Counted from the stretch's first letter, positions 10,770 through 20,600 are shown. The stretch: 64,000 nt of DNA from Odontocerum albicorne (GCA_949825065.1 OX463862.1:16115592-16179591); one strand, 5' to 3'. Made by a program: numbers and translations. The notes: generated by a model from the letters alone, not told the origin.

Positions 10770-11300
10770 GTGGTTACTAAGAGAATCATATTGATGAGAA
10801 AGCTAGTTTGGATATATTTCCTAAGATGAACATGTTTTGATAAAGATAGTTTGGATATGGTGACTAAACAAATTATTTTGTTGAGAAAGATACGATTAGT
10901 TTGGATAGAGTTGCTATGAGAATCTTTTCGTTGATAAAGATATTTTGGACATGGCCATTAAGAGAGACGTGTTGTTGAGAGACAGTTTGGATATGATTAC
11001 TAAGAGTATCGTGTTGTTGAGAAAGATAGTTTGGATATAGTTGCTGCGAGAATCATTTTGTTGAAAAATACACTATGGTTGCTCCTCTTAGCAATAGGTT
11101 AAAGAGAAAGATAGTTTGGATATGGCCACTAAGAGAGACATGTTGTTGAGAAAGACAGTTTGGATAAGGGAACTAAGAGCAACATGTTGTTGAAAATGAT
11201 AGTTTGGGCATGATTACTAAGAGAATCATGTCGTTGAGAAAGATAGTTTGAATATAGTTACTAAGAGTATCATGTTGTTGAGAAAGATAATCATGAAAGA
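10770..11300. repeat. degenerate minisatellite, unit about 44 bp
   Basis: The phrase 'gagaaagatagtttggata' followed by 'tactaagagaatcatgttg' recurs roughly every 44 bases, about a dozen times, with substitutions and small indels. No other copy of this array was seen in the window. It creates small accidental open frames but no convincing protein. Confidence 0.8.
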
Positions 11301-11714
11301 GAAATGAAAAACGAAAAGCAACACGGTATCTAAGTTTGAAAAACGCAGCGATATCAATGAATGGTCTTGATTCTTTTGATGATTGCCGACGACACCAAAA
11401 CCGAAAAAGCATATGTTAATGAGAAAAATCATCACTGTAACGAAGAAGTGTTATCCAAAAGAAAATCGGTAATAGAGCGGCGCCATCGTTCGCCAAATAA
11501 GTGGCAAGAAGACCAAAGCGGCTGAAGACGAAAATGGCACTTTGACCACCAGTTTCTACCTCGATGCCCATTGGGGGATCAGGTTTCATTTACAAATAAG
11601 TAGGTAGTTATATTTTAATTGTTACCTTTTAAAAGATAATCTAATTTGCTGAAAAGTATCGAATGTTTCTATATTTGAACACTGCACACATTCACTAGAC
11701 TACACCTTTAAGCC
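11301..11714. other. no recognised feature
   Basis: AT-rich. The segment at 11470-11580 is GC-richer ('gagcggcgccatcgttcgcc') but could not be assigned. Confidence 0.35.
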
Positions 11715-11975
11715 ATCTGTGGCGTTATGGCAGAAGTTGATATGTCCGTTTTTTTGTCATTTTGTGTTTATTCTCCCAATTTATAGAAAATATTTCTCAG
11801 CATGTTGTGGCAAAACTTGGTGTGTCAGTCATTATCCAAACAAAAGATATATTGTTTGGAAAAAAATAAAAAATGCCTTTTTTTACTGATTTTAACAGCT
11901 TATCAAAGTTAATATTGCTTCTCCTGTAAACTAAGGTAAAACGGACACGTCAATTTCTGCCATAACGCCACAGAT
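11715..11975. mobile_element. 261-bp MITE with about 38-bp inverted repeats
   Basis: The ends are an imperfect inverted repeat: left 'atctgtggcgttatggcaga', right reverse complement identical over that stretch, then 'agttgatatgtccgttt' against 'aattgacgtgtccgttt'. There is no coding content. A clear target duplication was not found, so the superfamily is open. Confidence 0.8.
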
Positions 11976-11995
11976 ATATTATATCGGAAGATTTG

Positions 11996-12110
11996 TATTT
12001 TTTTTTTCTGCGGTTTTCTTACCAAATATGTTTTTCTTAACATATGCAGATACGGGGAAGTACCTAATCTAATGGCCGCAGACACTACCTTTCTATCATA
12101 ACACTTAACT
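11996..12110 (+). repeat. unclassified repeat family R2, copy 1
   Basis: Contains 'ctgcggttttcttaccaaat', 'atatgcagatacggggaagt' and 'ctaatctaatggccgc'. The same series occurs at 56125-56290 (plus) and reversed at 47690-47860 and 53590-53800. Confidence 0.75.
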
Positions 12111-12465
12111 TGGTTTATTTTTTTTATAGTGACTTCGTACTGCGAGTTAGAGCGCCCTTGAGGAAGAATTCCTCAGTATCCTGATCACAAGGGCTCAGGA
12201 TAGGCGTATCGTGAATCCAGCTCTAGATTGCAATAGTCTACCATGGAGGAGGGCATGAAGAAAAGAAATACAAAAAGAGGACGTTCAATAAACACAAAAG
12301 TGAAACTTTCAAATATAAATTGAACTCAAATTTCATCATAAGTTTTATGTTAAATTATTTTTTCTAGTCTACACTGTTTTGCAGCACTTTTCAAAGTAAA
12401 GTATTTTTTACAGCGTGATCGCGACAATCTTTAAACAGGGTTCTTCGAACATTATTTTCAGTAAG
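12111..12465. other. no recognised feature
   Basis: 12140-12260 is GC-richer ('gagcgcccttgaggaagaat') and may be an unknown repeat. No gene seen. Confidence 0.35.
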
Positions 12466-12785
12466 AAATGCTTGCTCTGAAGAATACGTGGGGTGAGAAT
12501 GTATGAAATGCTTGCTCTGAAGAATACGTGGGGTGATAATGTATGAAATGCTTGCTCTGAAGAATACGTGGGGTGATAATGTATGAAATGCTTGCTCTGA
12601 AGAATACGTGGGGTGAGAATGTATGAAATGCTTGCTCTGAAGAATACGTGGGGTGATAATGTATGAAATGCTTGCTCTGAAGAATACGTGGGGTGAGAAT
12701 GTATGAAATGCTTGCTCTGAAGAATACGTGGGGTGATAATGTATGAAATGCTTGCTCTGAAGAATACGTGGGGTGAGAATGTATG
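12466..12785. repeat. minisatellite, eight 40-bp units
   Basis: Eight units of exactly 40 bases start at 12466 and every 40 bases after that ('aaatgcttgctctgaagaat', then 'acgtggggtgaKaatgtatg'). The only regular variation is GAGAAT or GATAAT near the unit end, in the order G,T,T,G,T,G,T,G. Because 40 is not a multiple of three, all three frames rotate through the array and a spurious 155-codon open frame appears on the minus strand. An 18-base core (TTGCTCTGAAGAATACGT) recurs once at 61315-61332. Confidence 0.95.
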
Positions 12786-12837
12786 ACAGAATGCGGAAAA
12801 AGTGATTAAGAATGAACATGAACTTATGAATTATTAT

Positions 12838-13008
12838 TGTATTAAACTTTCGTTGCATAAGTAAAATCTGGCAGTTTTATTGGCCGGTAGTGGCAATCTC
12901 TTCCAACTAAAGAGAAATATATTAAAGAAGCTTTGAATCGCGGGATCGAACCCATAACATCGGGTTAGGAAGAAAAGCGTCTTACCAAAAAGGTCCCGGT
13001 GGTCGTTA
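12838..13008 (-). mobile_element. SINE-1 copy
   Basis: Tail 'tattaaactttcgttgcata', then 'ggcaatctcttccaac', and head 'gggatcgaacccataac' plus 'cgtcttacca' in minus orientation. The body is shortened. Confidence 0.75.
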
Positions 13009-13019
13009 AAATCATGTAT

Positions 13020-13756
13020 TATAGAACAAATAAATGAAAAAGACCAAGGAAATTGTTGTTGGGTCCAGTGAATAAGAGAAGGAATATGGATATAGAGGAG
13101 ACGAAAGATAAGTTCGTAAAGTCTAGCGTTCTAACATCTCCACCTATCCCGACAGGAAAACGGTGTAATGATATGTATGAAAGATAGGTATTTTATATTT
13201 AAATCAACATTGAATGTTAAAACCATATATATTCTCAAACATTTAAATAAAAAGAATTGGATTAATTAGTTGAGAAAACGCAAAATTAAATGGATCCATT
13301 TTAGTATAGGTGACTCTGCGGAGACTTGTTCCATCAAATGAAGAAGTCATAAAAATATATTGGGCTGAATGTATAAACAATGAACGACCAAAGGGGAAGA
13401 ATAGTTTTTACTCTTCCAAAAAGAGACGAGTTCCAAATTGGAGGACGAAATGAGACATGATATTATGTAAAGCGATTGATAACGTACTCGTAATTGATCA
13501 CGTAAAAGAAGTTCATATCTTCTTGGAAGATGCTGGTAAAGAAGAAAGAGCAAAAGTGTTACCTCTAGAATCTTTATAAAGAATTGCCATGTTTTGTCAT
13601 AAAAATAAAAGTGAAATCTTCAAAACATATTGTGCACAATTGTGTGGTTAGTACTAACGCTGATGTATGGAAACAAAACCTAGGCATCGAAACGGGTTGA
13701 TAGAGCAGACCAATGTGGTAAAAATGCATGCATTGTCTAGAATATCTGGTATTTGT
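13020..13756. other. LINE-A fragment, then unassigned sequence
   Basis: 13025-13180 is a decayed plus-strand LINE-A tail ('gggtccagtgaataag', 'atatagaggagacgaaag', 'ccgacaggaaaacggtg'). 13180-13756 has no recognised feature apart from a TACTCGTA octamer at 13485-13492. Short open frames here are not convincing. Confidence 0.5.
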
Positions 13757-13964
13757 TGTATTACACTTTCGTTGTATACAGTACAACCTGGCGGGATTAT
13801 TGCCATGTAGTAATATCTTCCAACCAATCAGAGATATGTTAAAGTGGTCTTACTTGAAATTCAGACAAGAATCCTTTTTTTTTAAGTCTAGGTTACAGCG
13901 GGATTTGAACCCGCAACCTCCGGGTTGGGAGACAGGCGTCTTACCAACTAGGCCACGGAAGTTG
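13757..13964 (-). mobile_element. SINE-1, near full length
   Basis: One of the best copies. On the minus strand: a tRNA-like head with A box 'tggcctagttggtaagacgc' and B box 'ggttgcgggttcaaatccc', a short linker, a body containing a decayed 'tctgaattt' stretch, and a tail 'ttggttggaagatatt' / 'caataatcccgccaggttgt' ending in 'gtatacaacgaaagtgtaat'. It is about 207 bp. Confidence 0.9.
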
Positions 13965-14036
13965 TCTTAATGTTTGATAATGTAAATGATGATCGGGTAA
14001 AGGATGACTGTTTTTTTACAGACGGATGTTATAAGT

Positions 14037-14190
14037 AAAATTTAAACAGGAATTTTTAAATGGTTTGGCCACGTTGAGAGAATGAGTAGTAAAAAATACG
14101 AAAAAAATACATATGTTTGAAACTAATGGATAGCCAGGAAGAGGGAGACCAAGAAAAGAGTGGTAGGTGATAGTCGGAGAATTTTTAATT
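14037..14190 (+). mobile_element. LINE-A ORF2 fragment
   Basis: 'tggtttggccacgttgagag' encodes the W-F-G-H-V-E motif, and 'ccaggaagagggagaccaag' encodes a basic GRGRPR-like stretch. The 3' part is cut off. Confidence 0.7.
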
Positions 14191-15071
14191 AAGGGAAACA
14201 TATTCGAAATCACTCTTAACTCTTCGAGATAATACTATCAAAATAGCAGAATTCCTCAACTTGCTGCAATCTTTCATTGTTCACATATGTATATATTGCG
14301 TGAAATTAGTGCTGAGACCAAAATGTTAGATGAACTCACAATTATCTCGTGGATTACTACCCTATACACTTGAAATGACACAACTGATCGGACCTTAGCC
14401 TGATACGCTGGATATTTCAAGGGTGAGGAGAACAGTAAAGTAGAAATCCTCAAGAAAGGCATTTAGCTAGTAGATATTGATAACTGGACAATGGTGATAC
14501 TTAATATGCTAATAGTCATAAAACAATTATGAAAAAGCACATAAAAGGACGTAAACAAGCAGGCGTGAATAATCGCGCTGTGATAAATCAATATTTATCA
14601 AGACCCACTTGGATTCCAATAAGGCCCATTGGTTTGGTCACAACCCACGCACGGCAGTCATCAACGCACATTAAATACACAATTTCCATACGATACCGGA
14701 ACGAAGAACTAATGAAGAATAATGTCGGACCAAATGAGCAAGAACATGGCACTTAATTGGTATGGGTAAGTCGATTGATATTAATTGTTCTGGCGAGATG
14801 TGTTAAAATAATACAGCCCTAAGAATTAATTTGTATTCTTTTTAAATACTCGACATATTAAAGTAAATGCAGTCTCTTTTTACAAACCAAAGCCCGAACT
14901 TGAAATTTATAATGACTATTGTTTGCTGCTACATTTTCTCAACTTTCTCCTATGGGATGGAACCACGAAACATCAGATATGTTCGGAACTTTTGAAATAA
15001 GATCTACAGACATAGTCTCAAGAAATTGATAAAACAAATTACAAAAATATATTTGTATGGATATATAATTA
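14191..15071. other. no gene; contains repeat family R4 copy
   Basis: 14240-14290 ('gcagaattcctcaacttg', 'caatctttcattgttcac') matches 18050-18100 and is called R4 here. The open frame at 14529-14756 has no recognisable similarity. The rest is unassigned. Confidence 0.4.
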
Positions 15072-15135
15072 AACAAATTACAATGTCTTTAAGCCTTCAC
15101 AATGTCAATGCCTTAACTATAAATAATAAATATAT
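15072..15135 (-). repeat. unclassified repeat family R3, copy 1
   Basis: The reverse complement ('tattatttatagttaaggca', then 'ttaaagacattgtaatttg') aligns with 18325-18395 on the plus strand. Confidence 0.6.
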
Positions 15136-15319
15136 TTTTGTTTTTATTTTTTCCAAATTGTTACCTTCTTTTGTAACTTAGGGCTTTTGATTTCCTGAGC
15201 TTTGGCCTGACTCATGTTTGTATTACGAGTATAATAAGTATATTCTGATATTTCTCGCGTATGATTCATATTAATGTTCATTTTTTTGTGACAAGTGAAT
15301 TTTATATTCATACACATAT

Positions 15320-15700
15320 ACACACCAACACGCCATTTCACTAATGGGGTAAGTAGAAAGGACAGATTGCCACACTTTCCTATCTCGACACACACATCCT
15401 TAGCCTCTTCTACATCATACAACTTCTACGATTTCTCTGACTTTCTACGTTTCCTTCTTTCAGAATATAATTCACTTGATCCAACCATACTTTTCTTGGT
15501 TTTCATCTCACACGCCTTCCCCTCAATTTTGTACTATACATCTGTTTTGTTAGTCTTTCTTCATTGATTCGTTCCACATGCCCAAACCATCTCAGCGAAC
15601 TCTTTTTCATCTTACTCAACACATCAGCTTTCAGTTCACATTCATTCTTTATCACTTCATTCCGAATTCTGTCATACATTTTATATTCATGCCCACTCAA
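15320..15700 (-). pseudogene. LINE-A ORF2 C-terminus, best preserved copy
   Basis: The minus strand gives MYDRIRNEVIKNECELKADV, then LSKMKKSSLRWFGHVERINE and ERLTKQMYSTKLRGRR. A frame change follows, then the tryptophan-containing WLDQV-like region, VEEAKDVCV and a terminal L-T-P-L-like piece. This layout (RIRNE.., RWFGHVxRMxxxR.., RGRPRK.W, VEEAKxxCxDRxxW) is the hallmark C-terminus of non-LTR retrotransposon ORF2 proteins. It serves as the reference for the many shorter LINE-A pieces in the window. Confidence 0.85.
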
Positions 15701-16084
15701 AATTATAATTCGATAAAAAAAATGTGCATTGGAATAAATTAAATAAACAAATTCTTTGTATATAATTTTATTTATATATAAACATATAACTAGAAGTTAT
15801 CTTCTTAGCATAACAAGTGTTATTTAAGAAGGAACATTTAGAAGTTTCATGAAAACAGCAACGATATAACATGAAGACTGATCTAATTATGTTATCTTTA
15901 AGCAATATAAGTCCTTCTACAGAATTTCAGACCCTCGGTCTGAAACCTCGTTTTCTCCGTTTTTTCTATATAATAATCCGAATACCTGGACACTCAAGGT
16001 ATGCAAAAGACAAATAATTTATACTTTTGAGATATGTTGGAGGCGACTTTTCCGCATTTCATAGACTGTCCGAAGAATCAATCG
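15701..16084. other. no recognised feature
   Basis: AT-rich, nothing assignable. Confidence 0.4.
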
Positions 16085-16510
16085 ATCTATTATTGAAGGC
16101 CTCGGGGTGGAGATCTCTTTATGCCATGTGCAAGAGCAATCTAACAGAGCTTTGGACACACACATCCTAGAGCGACAAATTATGGCGGAAAGTGTAAGTG
16201 TCGAAAGGAGTAGAGGACATGCATGCATCCGATGGAGTGAGCAGGTGAAAATGTGTTTCAGGAGACGCTACATGGGATAAGAAATCGCTTTTACTGGTGA
16301 AGGATGCTTGATGACCATGGTCATAGCGATCTAAAGAATTTCAGATCATATTTTCTTCTCTATTTTAACACAAAATAAGAAATCGTTTGTACTGGAGAAG
16401 GACGCTTGATGACCATGGTCATCGCGATCCTCTCAGGATTGAAGAAACGATTCAGTAGAAGAATTTCAGATCTTATCTTCCATCTCTATTTTAAAACAAA
16501 ATAAGAAATC
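16085..16510 (+). pseudogene. LINE-D ORF2 C-terminus with local duplication
   Basis: Plus-strand frames give LDTHILERQIMAESV, SRGHACIRWSEQVK and a LDDHGHSDL-like ending, the pattern of another LINE ORF2 C-terminus (RxPxRWSDQVK..., DDHGHDP). The segment from about 16270 ('ataagaaatcgcttttactg' to the 'gatgaccatggtcat' palindrome and the following 'atttcagatc..ctctatttta') is duplicated in tandem, second copy from about 16377, and the second copy carries an extra 'cctctcaggattgaag' insertion. Confidence 0.65.
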
Positions 16511-16964
16511 TATTTCATTTTGAACCGGCAGAATAGAAAAAAATACATAACTTCAAATTACAATTCATATCAATCAATATTAAACATGAATCAGACGACA
16601 CGTTAACACACTTTCGACATGGTCTTTAAAGGCTGCGTGATGGTGTTAACCAAGATGACATCATGACTCGAGTATAGTCACCAGCAGTCAGTCAGCTTGT
16701 TCGTCAGCAAAGACAACGCGCAATAATTGTTGAAGAGCGCAAACAGCGCGTCATCAGGCTGTCTGGACAAACCGGTCATCGTAGTCTCTTGAGGACCATT
16801 ATCGTAGCCGCGAGGGTGATTGATGAAATCAGCCATGGTATCATCAACAGGAAAAGCCAGGTTTGTGATGGCTTTGCAAAGTGGAAGATTTGCAAAAAAT
16901 ATATAAAGCTTGTATCTACCGACAAATTGTTTAACGCTTGTATAAATAATGTTATTGTATAAAT
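16511..16964. other. unassigned, with overlapping open frames
   Basis: 16678-16890 is GC-richer and open on both strands (plus: SQLVRQQRQRAIIVEERKQR; minus: DDTMADFINHPRGYDNGPQE). I recognise neither product. It may be part of an unknown repeat or retroelement. No splice or promoter evidence supports a gene. Confidence 0.3.
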
Positions 16965-17235
16965 AATAATACAATCTGGCGAGCTTACTGCCAGGCGGCA
17001 ATCTCTTTCAACCAACCAGGCAAAATTAAATGAAGCAAGTTACATGGTTGCATAAATCATTCAAATGACTATCGAAATCCATAAACACATACGTGAGCTT
17101 ATGCCCACGAACCACACAAAGACGGACAATCACCCGAACATTCTTTTTCATATAAAGTGAGATATCATCAATTAAAAGAAAAGGAAGGGATGGTGGAGAG
17201 GAAAGGAAAAATCGGGAATGAAACACGTTTTGTTA
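16965..17235 (-). mobile_element. LINE-C 3' end, most complete copy
   Basis: On the minus strand it runs from the 'ttcctttcctctccacc' block (17235) through about 130 bases of unique sequence to a tail 'ttggttgaaagagattgccg' with 'ggcagtaagctcgccagatt'. That tail is homologous to the SINE-1 tail, while the upstream part is unrelated to SINE-1. This fits a LINE that shares its 3' recognition tail with a SINE. Other copies: 4265-4430 and 62672-62905. Confidence 0.7.
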
Positions 17236-17249
17236 ATGTTAGAGAGACG

Positions 17250-17632
17250 ACTCTGCAATTGTATTAAATGTCGTTGTAAACAGTACCACCTGACGGCTGG
17301 CTTATTGTCATGCGACAATCTCTTCCAACAAACCAGATTGTTAACCCTCAGGCCCGTATGCCTTTAACATTTTTTCAGTCCCAGGAACGTTTAATTTTTT
17401 TTATGGAAATTGTTGTTAACGAAATCGTTCAACTATTGCTCATATAAATAGATAATAAAACAGGGCACTGTTTTCGTCCATCCTTGTGTGGGATTTTTGG
17501 TGCGCGTGCGGTGCACGTCATACGTCCCTGTGGGGAGTTTTGGTTTTGATGCGCGTGCGGTGCACGTCATACGTGCCTGAAGGGTTAAAGAGGTTTCAAG
17601 TAAAAAGGAGACTGGAACCGTTTTTGAAAAAA
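17250..17632 (-). mobile_element. SINE-1 copy split by a TTAA MITE
   Basis: The left part (17250-17340, 'tattaaatgtcgttgtaaac', 'gcgacaatctcttccaac') and right part (17585-17632, 'aaagaggtttcaagtaaaaa', 'agactggaacc') are consecutive in intact SINE-1 copies, where the junction reads '..tgttaaagaggt..'. The TTAA is duplicated around the insertion. The tRNA head is missing. Confidence 0.85.
17345..17584. mobile_element. piggyBac-type MITE with TTAA duplication
   Basis: A 240-bp element with TTAA at 17341-17344 and 17585-17588. The terminal inverted repeats are 'CCCTCAGGCCCGTATG' (left) and 'CCCTTCAGGCACGTATG' (right, reverse complement). The 3' half contains a direct duplication of 'tgcgcgtgcggtgcacgtca'. 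TTAA plus a CCCT start is the piggyBac signature. No transposase is present. Confidence 0.85.
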
Positions 17633-18324
17633 TCAACATTTAGCCGGCTATTTTTATATTTTGTGTCCATATTTCACCGTCATTTATCCATGTTGGCAAT
17701 AATAGGGTTTTGTAAACAATAATTTTGATAGATTTTGATAATACCCAGTTCAAATACATGTAATTGAATACAGAAATAAACAGAACAAGTTGTTCTTCCC
17801 GGGTGGAATTGATTGAATTGTACATATTGCTTTGTTGTATTCGACTTAAACTCATTATTTTTCTATTGTATAACACAGCTTATATGTCAATGTTAAATTT
17901 TATTTGTTTTTGTTTATATTTTATATCAAAATGGTCATTAAAAAAAAATTTAATGCTCCCTTTGACTTAGTTTCCTATCGCAGATGGCCGTTCAATATCT
18001 CTTTCCACCGTTCCGTCACCTGAGACTATATTATGATATACTTCCCAAACGGCAGAATTCTTCAACTCGCACTAATCTTTCGTTGTTCATGATTTACATA
18101 TTCATATTAAATTTGAGGTGCCCAATTGTCCCACATCCGGTACATATTTTAATGCGGTCCCCAATGGTAAGATTTGAATAGATTTTCGTGGCGCGTGAGA
18201 AATATTTAATTATCGTCCGAGACATTGATGTAGTATTGACAGGGGCTGATTAAGTGGCGTCGACACATATTCACAGCACTAACGCGACGCAATTTTCGGT
18301 GTGTAGGACATAACTAAGAAATAC
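17633..18324. other. no gene; second R4 copy
   Basis: 18050-18100 matches 14240-14290 (family R4: 'gcagaattcttcaactcgc', 'ctaatctttcgttgttca'). The remainder is AT-rich with no recognised gene. Confidence 0.4.
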
Positions 18325-18395
18325 CATATACGAGTATATTATTTATAGTTAAGGTGTTACCACTGTGGAGGTTTAAAGACATTGTAATTTTTTAC
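18325..18395 (+). repeat. repeat family R3, copy 2
   Basis: Aligns with the reverse complement of 15072-15135. Near its left edge it carries a TACGAGTA octamer (18329-18336) at a point where the other copy has ordinary AT sequence. Confidence 0.6.
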
Positions 18396-18552
18396 GTCAA
18401 ACACTGTTTTTTCCACTTAATAAAACGGTATAACCCATCAAGGGAGCACAAACGAGACTCAAGTCTTGTTTGTGCTCCCCTGATGATAAGGTGAAAACCT
18501 TGAAACCGGTAGGGTTATTCCGTTATATAAAGTGGAAGTAACAGTGCTGAAC
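18396..18552. mobile_element. 157-bp hairpin MITE
   Basis: Imperfect inverted ends (left 'gtcaaacactgttttttcca', right reverse complement 'gttcagcactgttacttcca', then 'ctt..ataaaacggtataaccc' against 'ctttatataacggaataaccc'). Near the middle there is an inner hairpin 'gggagcacaaacgaga..tcttgtttgtgctccc'. The 'gaaaccggtag' motif links it to the element at 28820-29245. The 3' end of LINE-B directly follows. Confidence 0.8.
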
Positions 18553-18850
18553 TTTTTTTTTCTGGGTTACAATCCTAGGATTGGTCTGCACCAAGCACTC
18601 GATCCCTCCACTCATCTCTGTCATCCGCCAGTCTCTTCATCTCCTGGTAGCTGCCACAGCGCACATCCCGGATCACCCGGTCCATGTAGCTATATGTAAG
18701 GCAGCCTCTATGGTTATTGCCCTCAATCATTCCCTCGACGATGGTAAGGAGCAAGCCTGGGTGCCTGGTGTTGTGACCTATCCAACTGGATCGTTGTTGG
18801 GCAACTCTACTTAGGAGTTGCCTTGTTTCTCCAACCCCGCTCAATACCTC
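18553..18850 (-). pseudogene. LINE-B ORF2 C-terminus with A-tail
   Basis: The minus strand is open for 89 codons: SGVGETRQLLSRVAQQRSSW, IGHNTRHPGLLLTIVEGMIE, then YSYMDRVIRDVRCGSYQEMK and DDRDEWRDRVLGADQS with its natural stop. A short run of A follows on the minus strand (plus-strand T run at 18553-18561), marking the genuine 3' end. It is about 300 bp, strongly 5'-truncated, and nearly identical to 2970-3235. Confidence 0.85.
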
Positions 18851-18852
18851 AA

Positions 18853-18925
18853 TGACGGATTCAATTCTCGTTACAACCCATTTTTTTAAAAGGGTTCCAG
18901 TCTGGTTTATACTTAAACTCCATTT
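18853..18925 (+). mobile_element. SINE-1 fragment (B box and body start)
   Basis: 'ggattcaattctcgttacaa' and 'agggttccagtctggttt' match the SINE-1 head/body border. The A box and tail are absent. Confidence 0.6.
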
Positions 18926-19404
18926 ATTAATTTAAACTCCATTTCCACAGGTTTCCCTAATTCGTACAAGGAACAAACATAACAAGTACAGAATAAAACA
19001 TGTATTAAACAATTCAAAATTTTAAGACTTATTTGATAAGTAAAACAGTAAAATATAATGTATACGTTACATTAAAAAAATAATGTATCGTTACATAATG
19101 TATACGTTACATAATGTATACGTTACACCAAAACATTATGACAAAATGTAGCATGTTAAATAGTACAAAAAAAAGAAATAATTTCAAGTATTAGATTAAA
19201 TTTAATAGATTTTTCCTGAAGGAGCTGAGCGACACATGACACACGTCTATATGAGGACACACGTCTATATGAGGACACACGGTTAAAATGTGTGTTTGTT
19301 CTACCTACCGGCATTACCAAAGGCAGGTTGGTTCGACTTAAGGTTAATAGAACAATCTATAGGTGCGTTATCTCAAATAATTATCCACCTCTTCGACATA
19401 TTTA
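18926..19404. other. AT-rich with short local repeats
   Basis: Short direct repeats: 'taatgtatacgttacat' variants at 19060-19127 and two copies of 'gacacacgtctatatgag' at 19238-19275. No gene. Confidence 0.5.
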
Positions 19405-19482
19405 TAATTGGTTGATTGTCGTGTGGCAATAAACCTACTAGGTTGTATTCTATACAACGAAAGTTTAATACAACCCAGTTCA
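19405..19482 (+). mobile_element. SINE-1 tail fragment
   Basis: 'gtgtggcaataaacctacta', then 'ggttgtattctatacaacga' and 'aagtttaatac', is the SINE-1 3' tail alone. Confidence 0.75.
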
Positions 19483-19930
19483 ATTAAGCAGGTAAAACGG
19501 CGGCAAATACCCTGGCACATATCTGACGGTATTATATCCGACATTATGTCATCAGGAATAATGGTTCTAAGAATGCATATTTATGAATACATGATTGCAC
19601 GGCTATAGAAGGATGTGGAAATGACACCAGTAGACGTCATCATCGACAAACAATGCCTGCAAAACGCGGAGAGATCAAATCGATTGGTCGGAGGAAATTG
19701 GAACGGGTTTCTCATTTCAACTTCTAAGACGAAGAGGAGGAAAACAGTTTGGCTGAGCTAAATGCCTTTGTTGTAACACTTTTGTGTCGTGGATAGGGGA
19801 GGAAATAAAGCTTTGATGTTTATAAAGAAGCATTGTATGAACCAAGATCAGTTTGAAAATAAGAGATGGTTCTTTTCGAAACGTGCAAAGTGTGAAAAAG
19901 TTAATTTAGTTGTATGCAAAAAAACATACA
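19483..19930. other. no recognised feature
   Basis: Unassigned. 19480-19750 is moderately GC-rich ('gacgtcatcatcgacaaaca') with no clear frame. Confidence 0.35.
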
Positions 19931-20058
19931 ACATGAATTTGTAAGTTGTATAAGGTCTTTCGGAATGTTGTACCACGTGGTTAAGCTTATGAAGCCAACG
20001 TTTCGAAAACGTTGCAGTTTTTATCTTCAGGGTTTATTTGTAGTTAAATTCGCCATGA
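19931..20058 (+). repeat. repeat family R1, copy 2
   Basis: Homologous to the reverse complement of 3912-4045 (see that entry). Confidence 0.7.
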
Positions 20059-20094
20059 GGGAATGCGCGCTTGGCCTACAACTGTATCCGACGC

Positions 20095-20162
20095 ATTCTT
20101 CATCCCGTATTCTGTCATACATTATCCCTCCATGTATTCTTTCCAATGCACGCATTTCTACA
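20095..20162 (-). mobile_element. LINE-A fragment
   Basis: 'cattcttcatcccgtattct' and 'gtcatacattatccctccat' match the 5' side of the LINE-A tail (compare 15650-15690). It ends exactly where a SINE-1 begins. Confidence 0.6.
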
Positions 20163-20164
20163 AC

Positions 20165-20375
20165 GACCTCAGTGGCCTAGTTGGTAAGACGCCTGTCTTC
20201 TAGCCTGGAGGTTGCGAGTTCAAATCCCGCTGTAACCTAGACTTTTTCTACCTAAGCTTTCACGTAAGACCACTTTAACATATTTCTGGTTGATTTGAAG
20301 AGATTGCCACATAACAATACGCCCGCCAGGTTGTCTGTATACAGCGAATGTATTATAAAAAACAATACAAACATT
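20165..20375 (+). mobile_element. SINE-1, near full length
   Basis: A tRNA-like head with A box 'tggcctagttggtaagacgc' and B box 'ggttgcgagttcaaatccc', a body ('ctttcacgtaagaccacttt') and tail ('tttctggttgatttgaagag', 'attgccacataacaat', 'tgtatacagcgaatgt'). No CCA end and no full acceptor pairing, so it is a SINE rather than a tRNA gene. Confidence 0.9.
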
Positions 20376-20486
20376 ACTTAGTTCGTATTAATCTTTTTTT
20401 TTTCTTTCTATTGTATATTGGCTAAAAAAAGGCTGAATGTCAGTGATACCCATAACATTTTAAAGCGCTATTCAATGTGAATTTGC
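20376..20486. repeat. first copy of a local direct repeat
   Basis: 'ggctgaatgtcagtgatacc', 'cataacattttaaagcgc' and 'attcaatgtgaatttg' recur at 20709-20762 with few changes, so a segment including a SINE-1 tail appears duplicated about 260-270 bases further on. Confidence 0.65.
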
Positions 20487-20600
20487 GCCCACTTTAACAT
20501 CTTTCTGGTTGGTTGGAAGAGACTGCCACATGACAATAAGCTCACTAAGTTTTACTGTATACAGCGAAAGTATTATAAAACACAATACAAACATTAATTA
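20487..20600 (+). mobile_element. SINE-1 tail, part of a local duplication
   Basis: 'ctttctggttggttggaaga' / 'gactgccacatgacaataag' / 'tgtatacagcgaaagtatta' repeats the tail of the preceding SINE. Because the flanking 'ggctgaatgtcag..' block is repeated too, this looks like a segmental duplication rather than a second insertion. Confidence 0.65.

Noticed and set aside
12391..12858. 155-codon open frame on the minus strand with a repeated peptide
   Set aside because: It is the translation of the 40-bp minisatellite. All frames stay open because the unit lacks stops, and no start or splice context or protein family supports it.
16678..17001. 107-codon minus-strand protein near 16.8 kb
   Set aside because: The opposite strand is open over the same part, no family was recognised, and the upstream part of the frame runs into LINE-C tail sequence.
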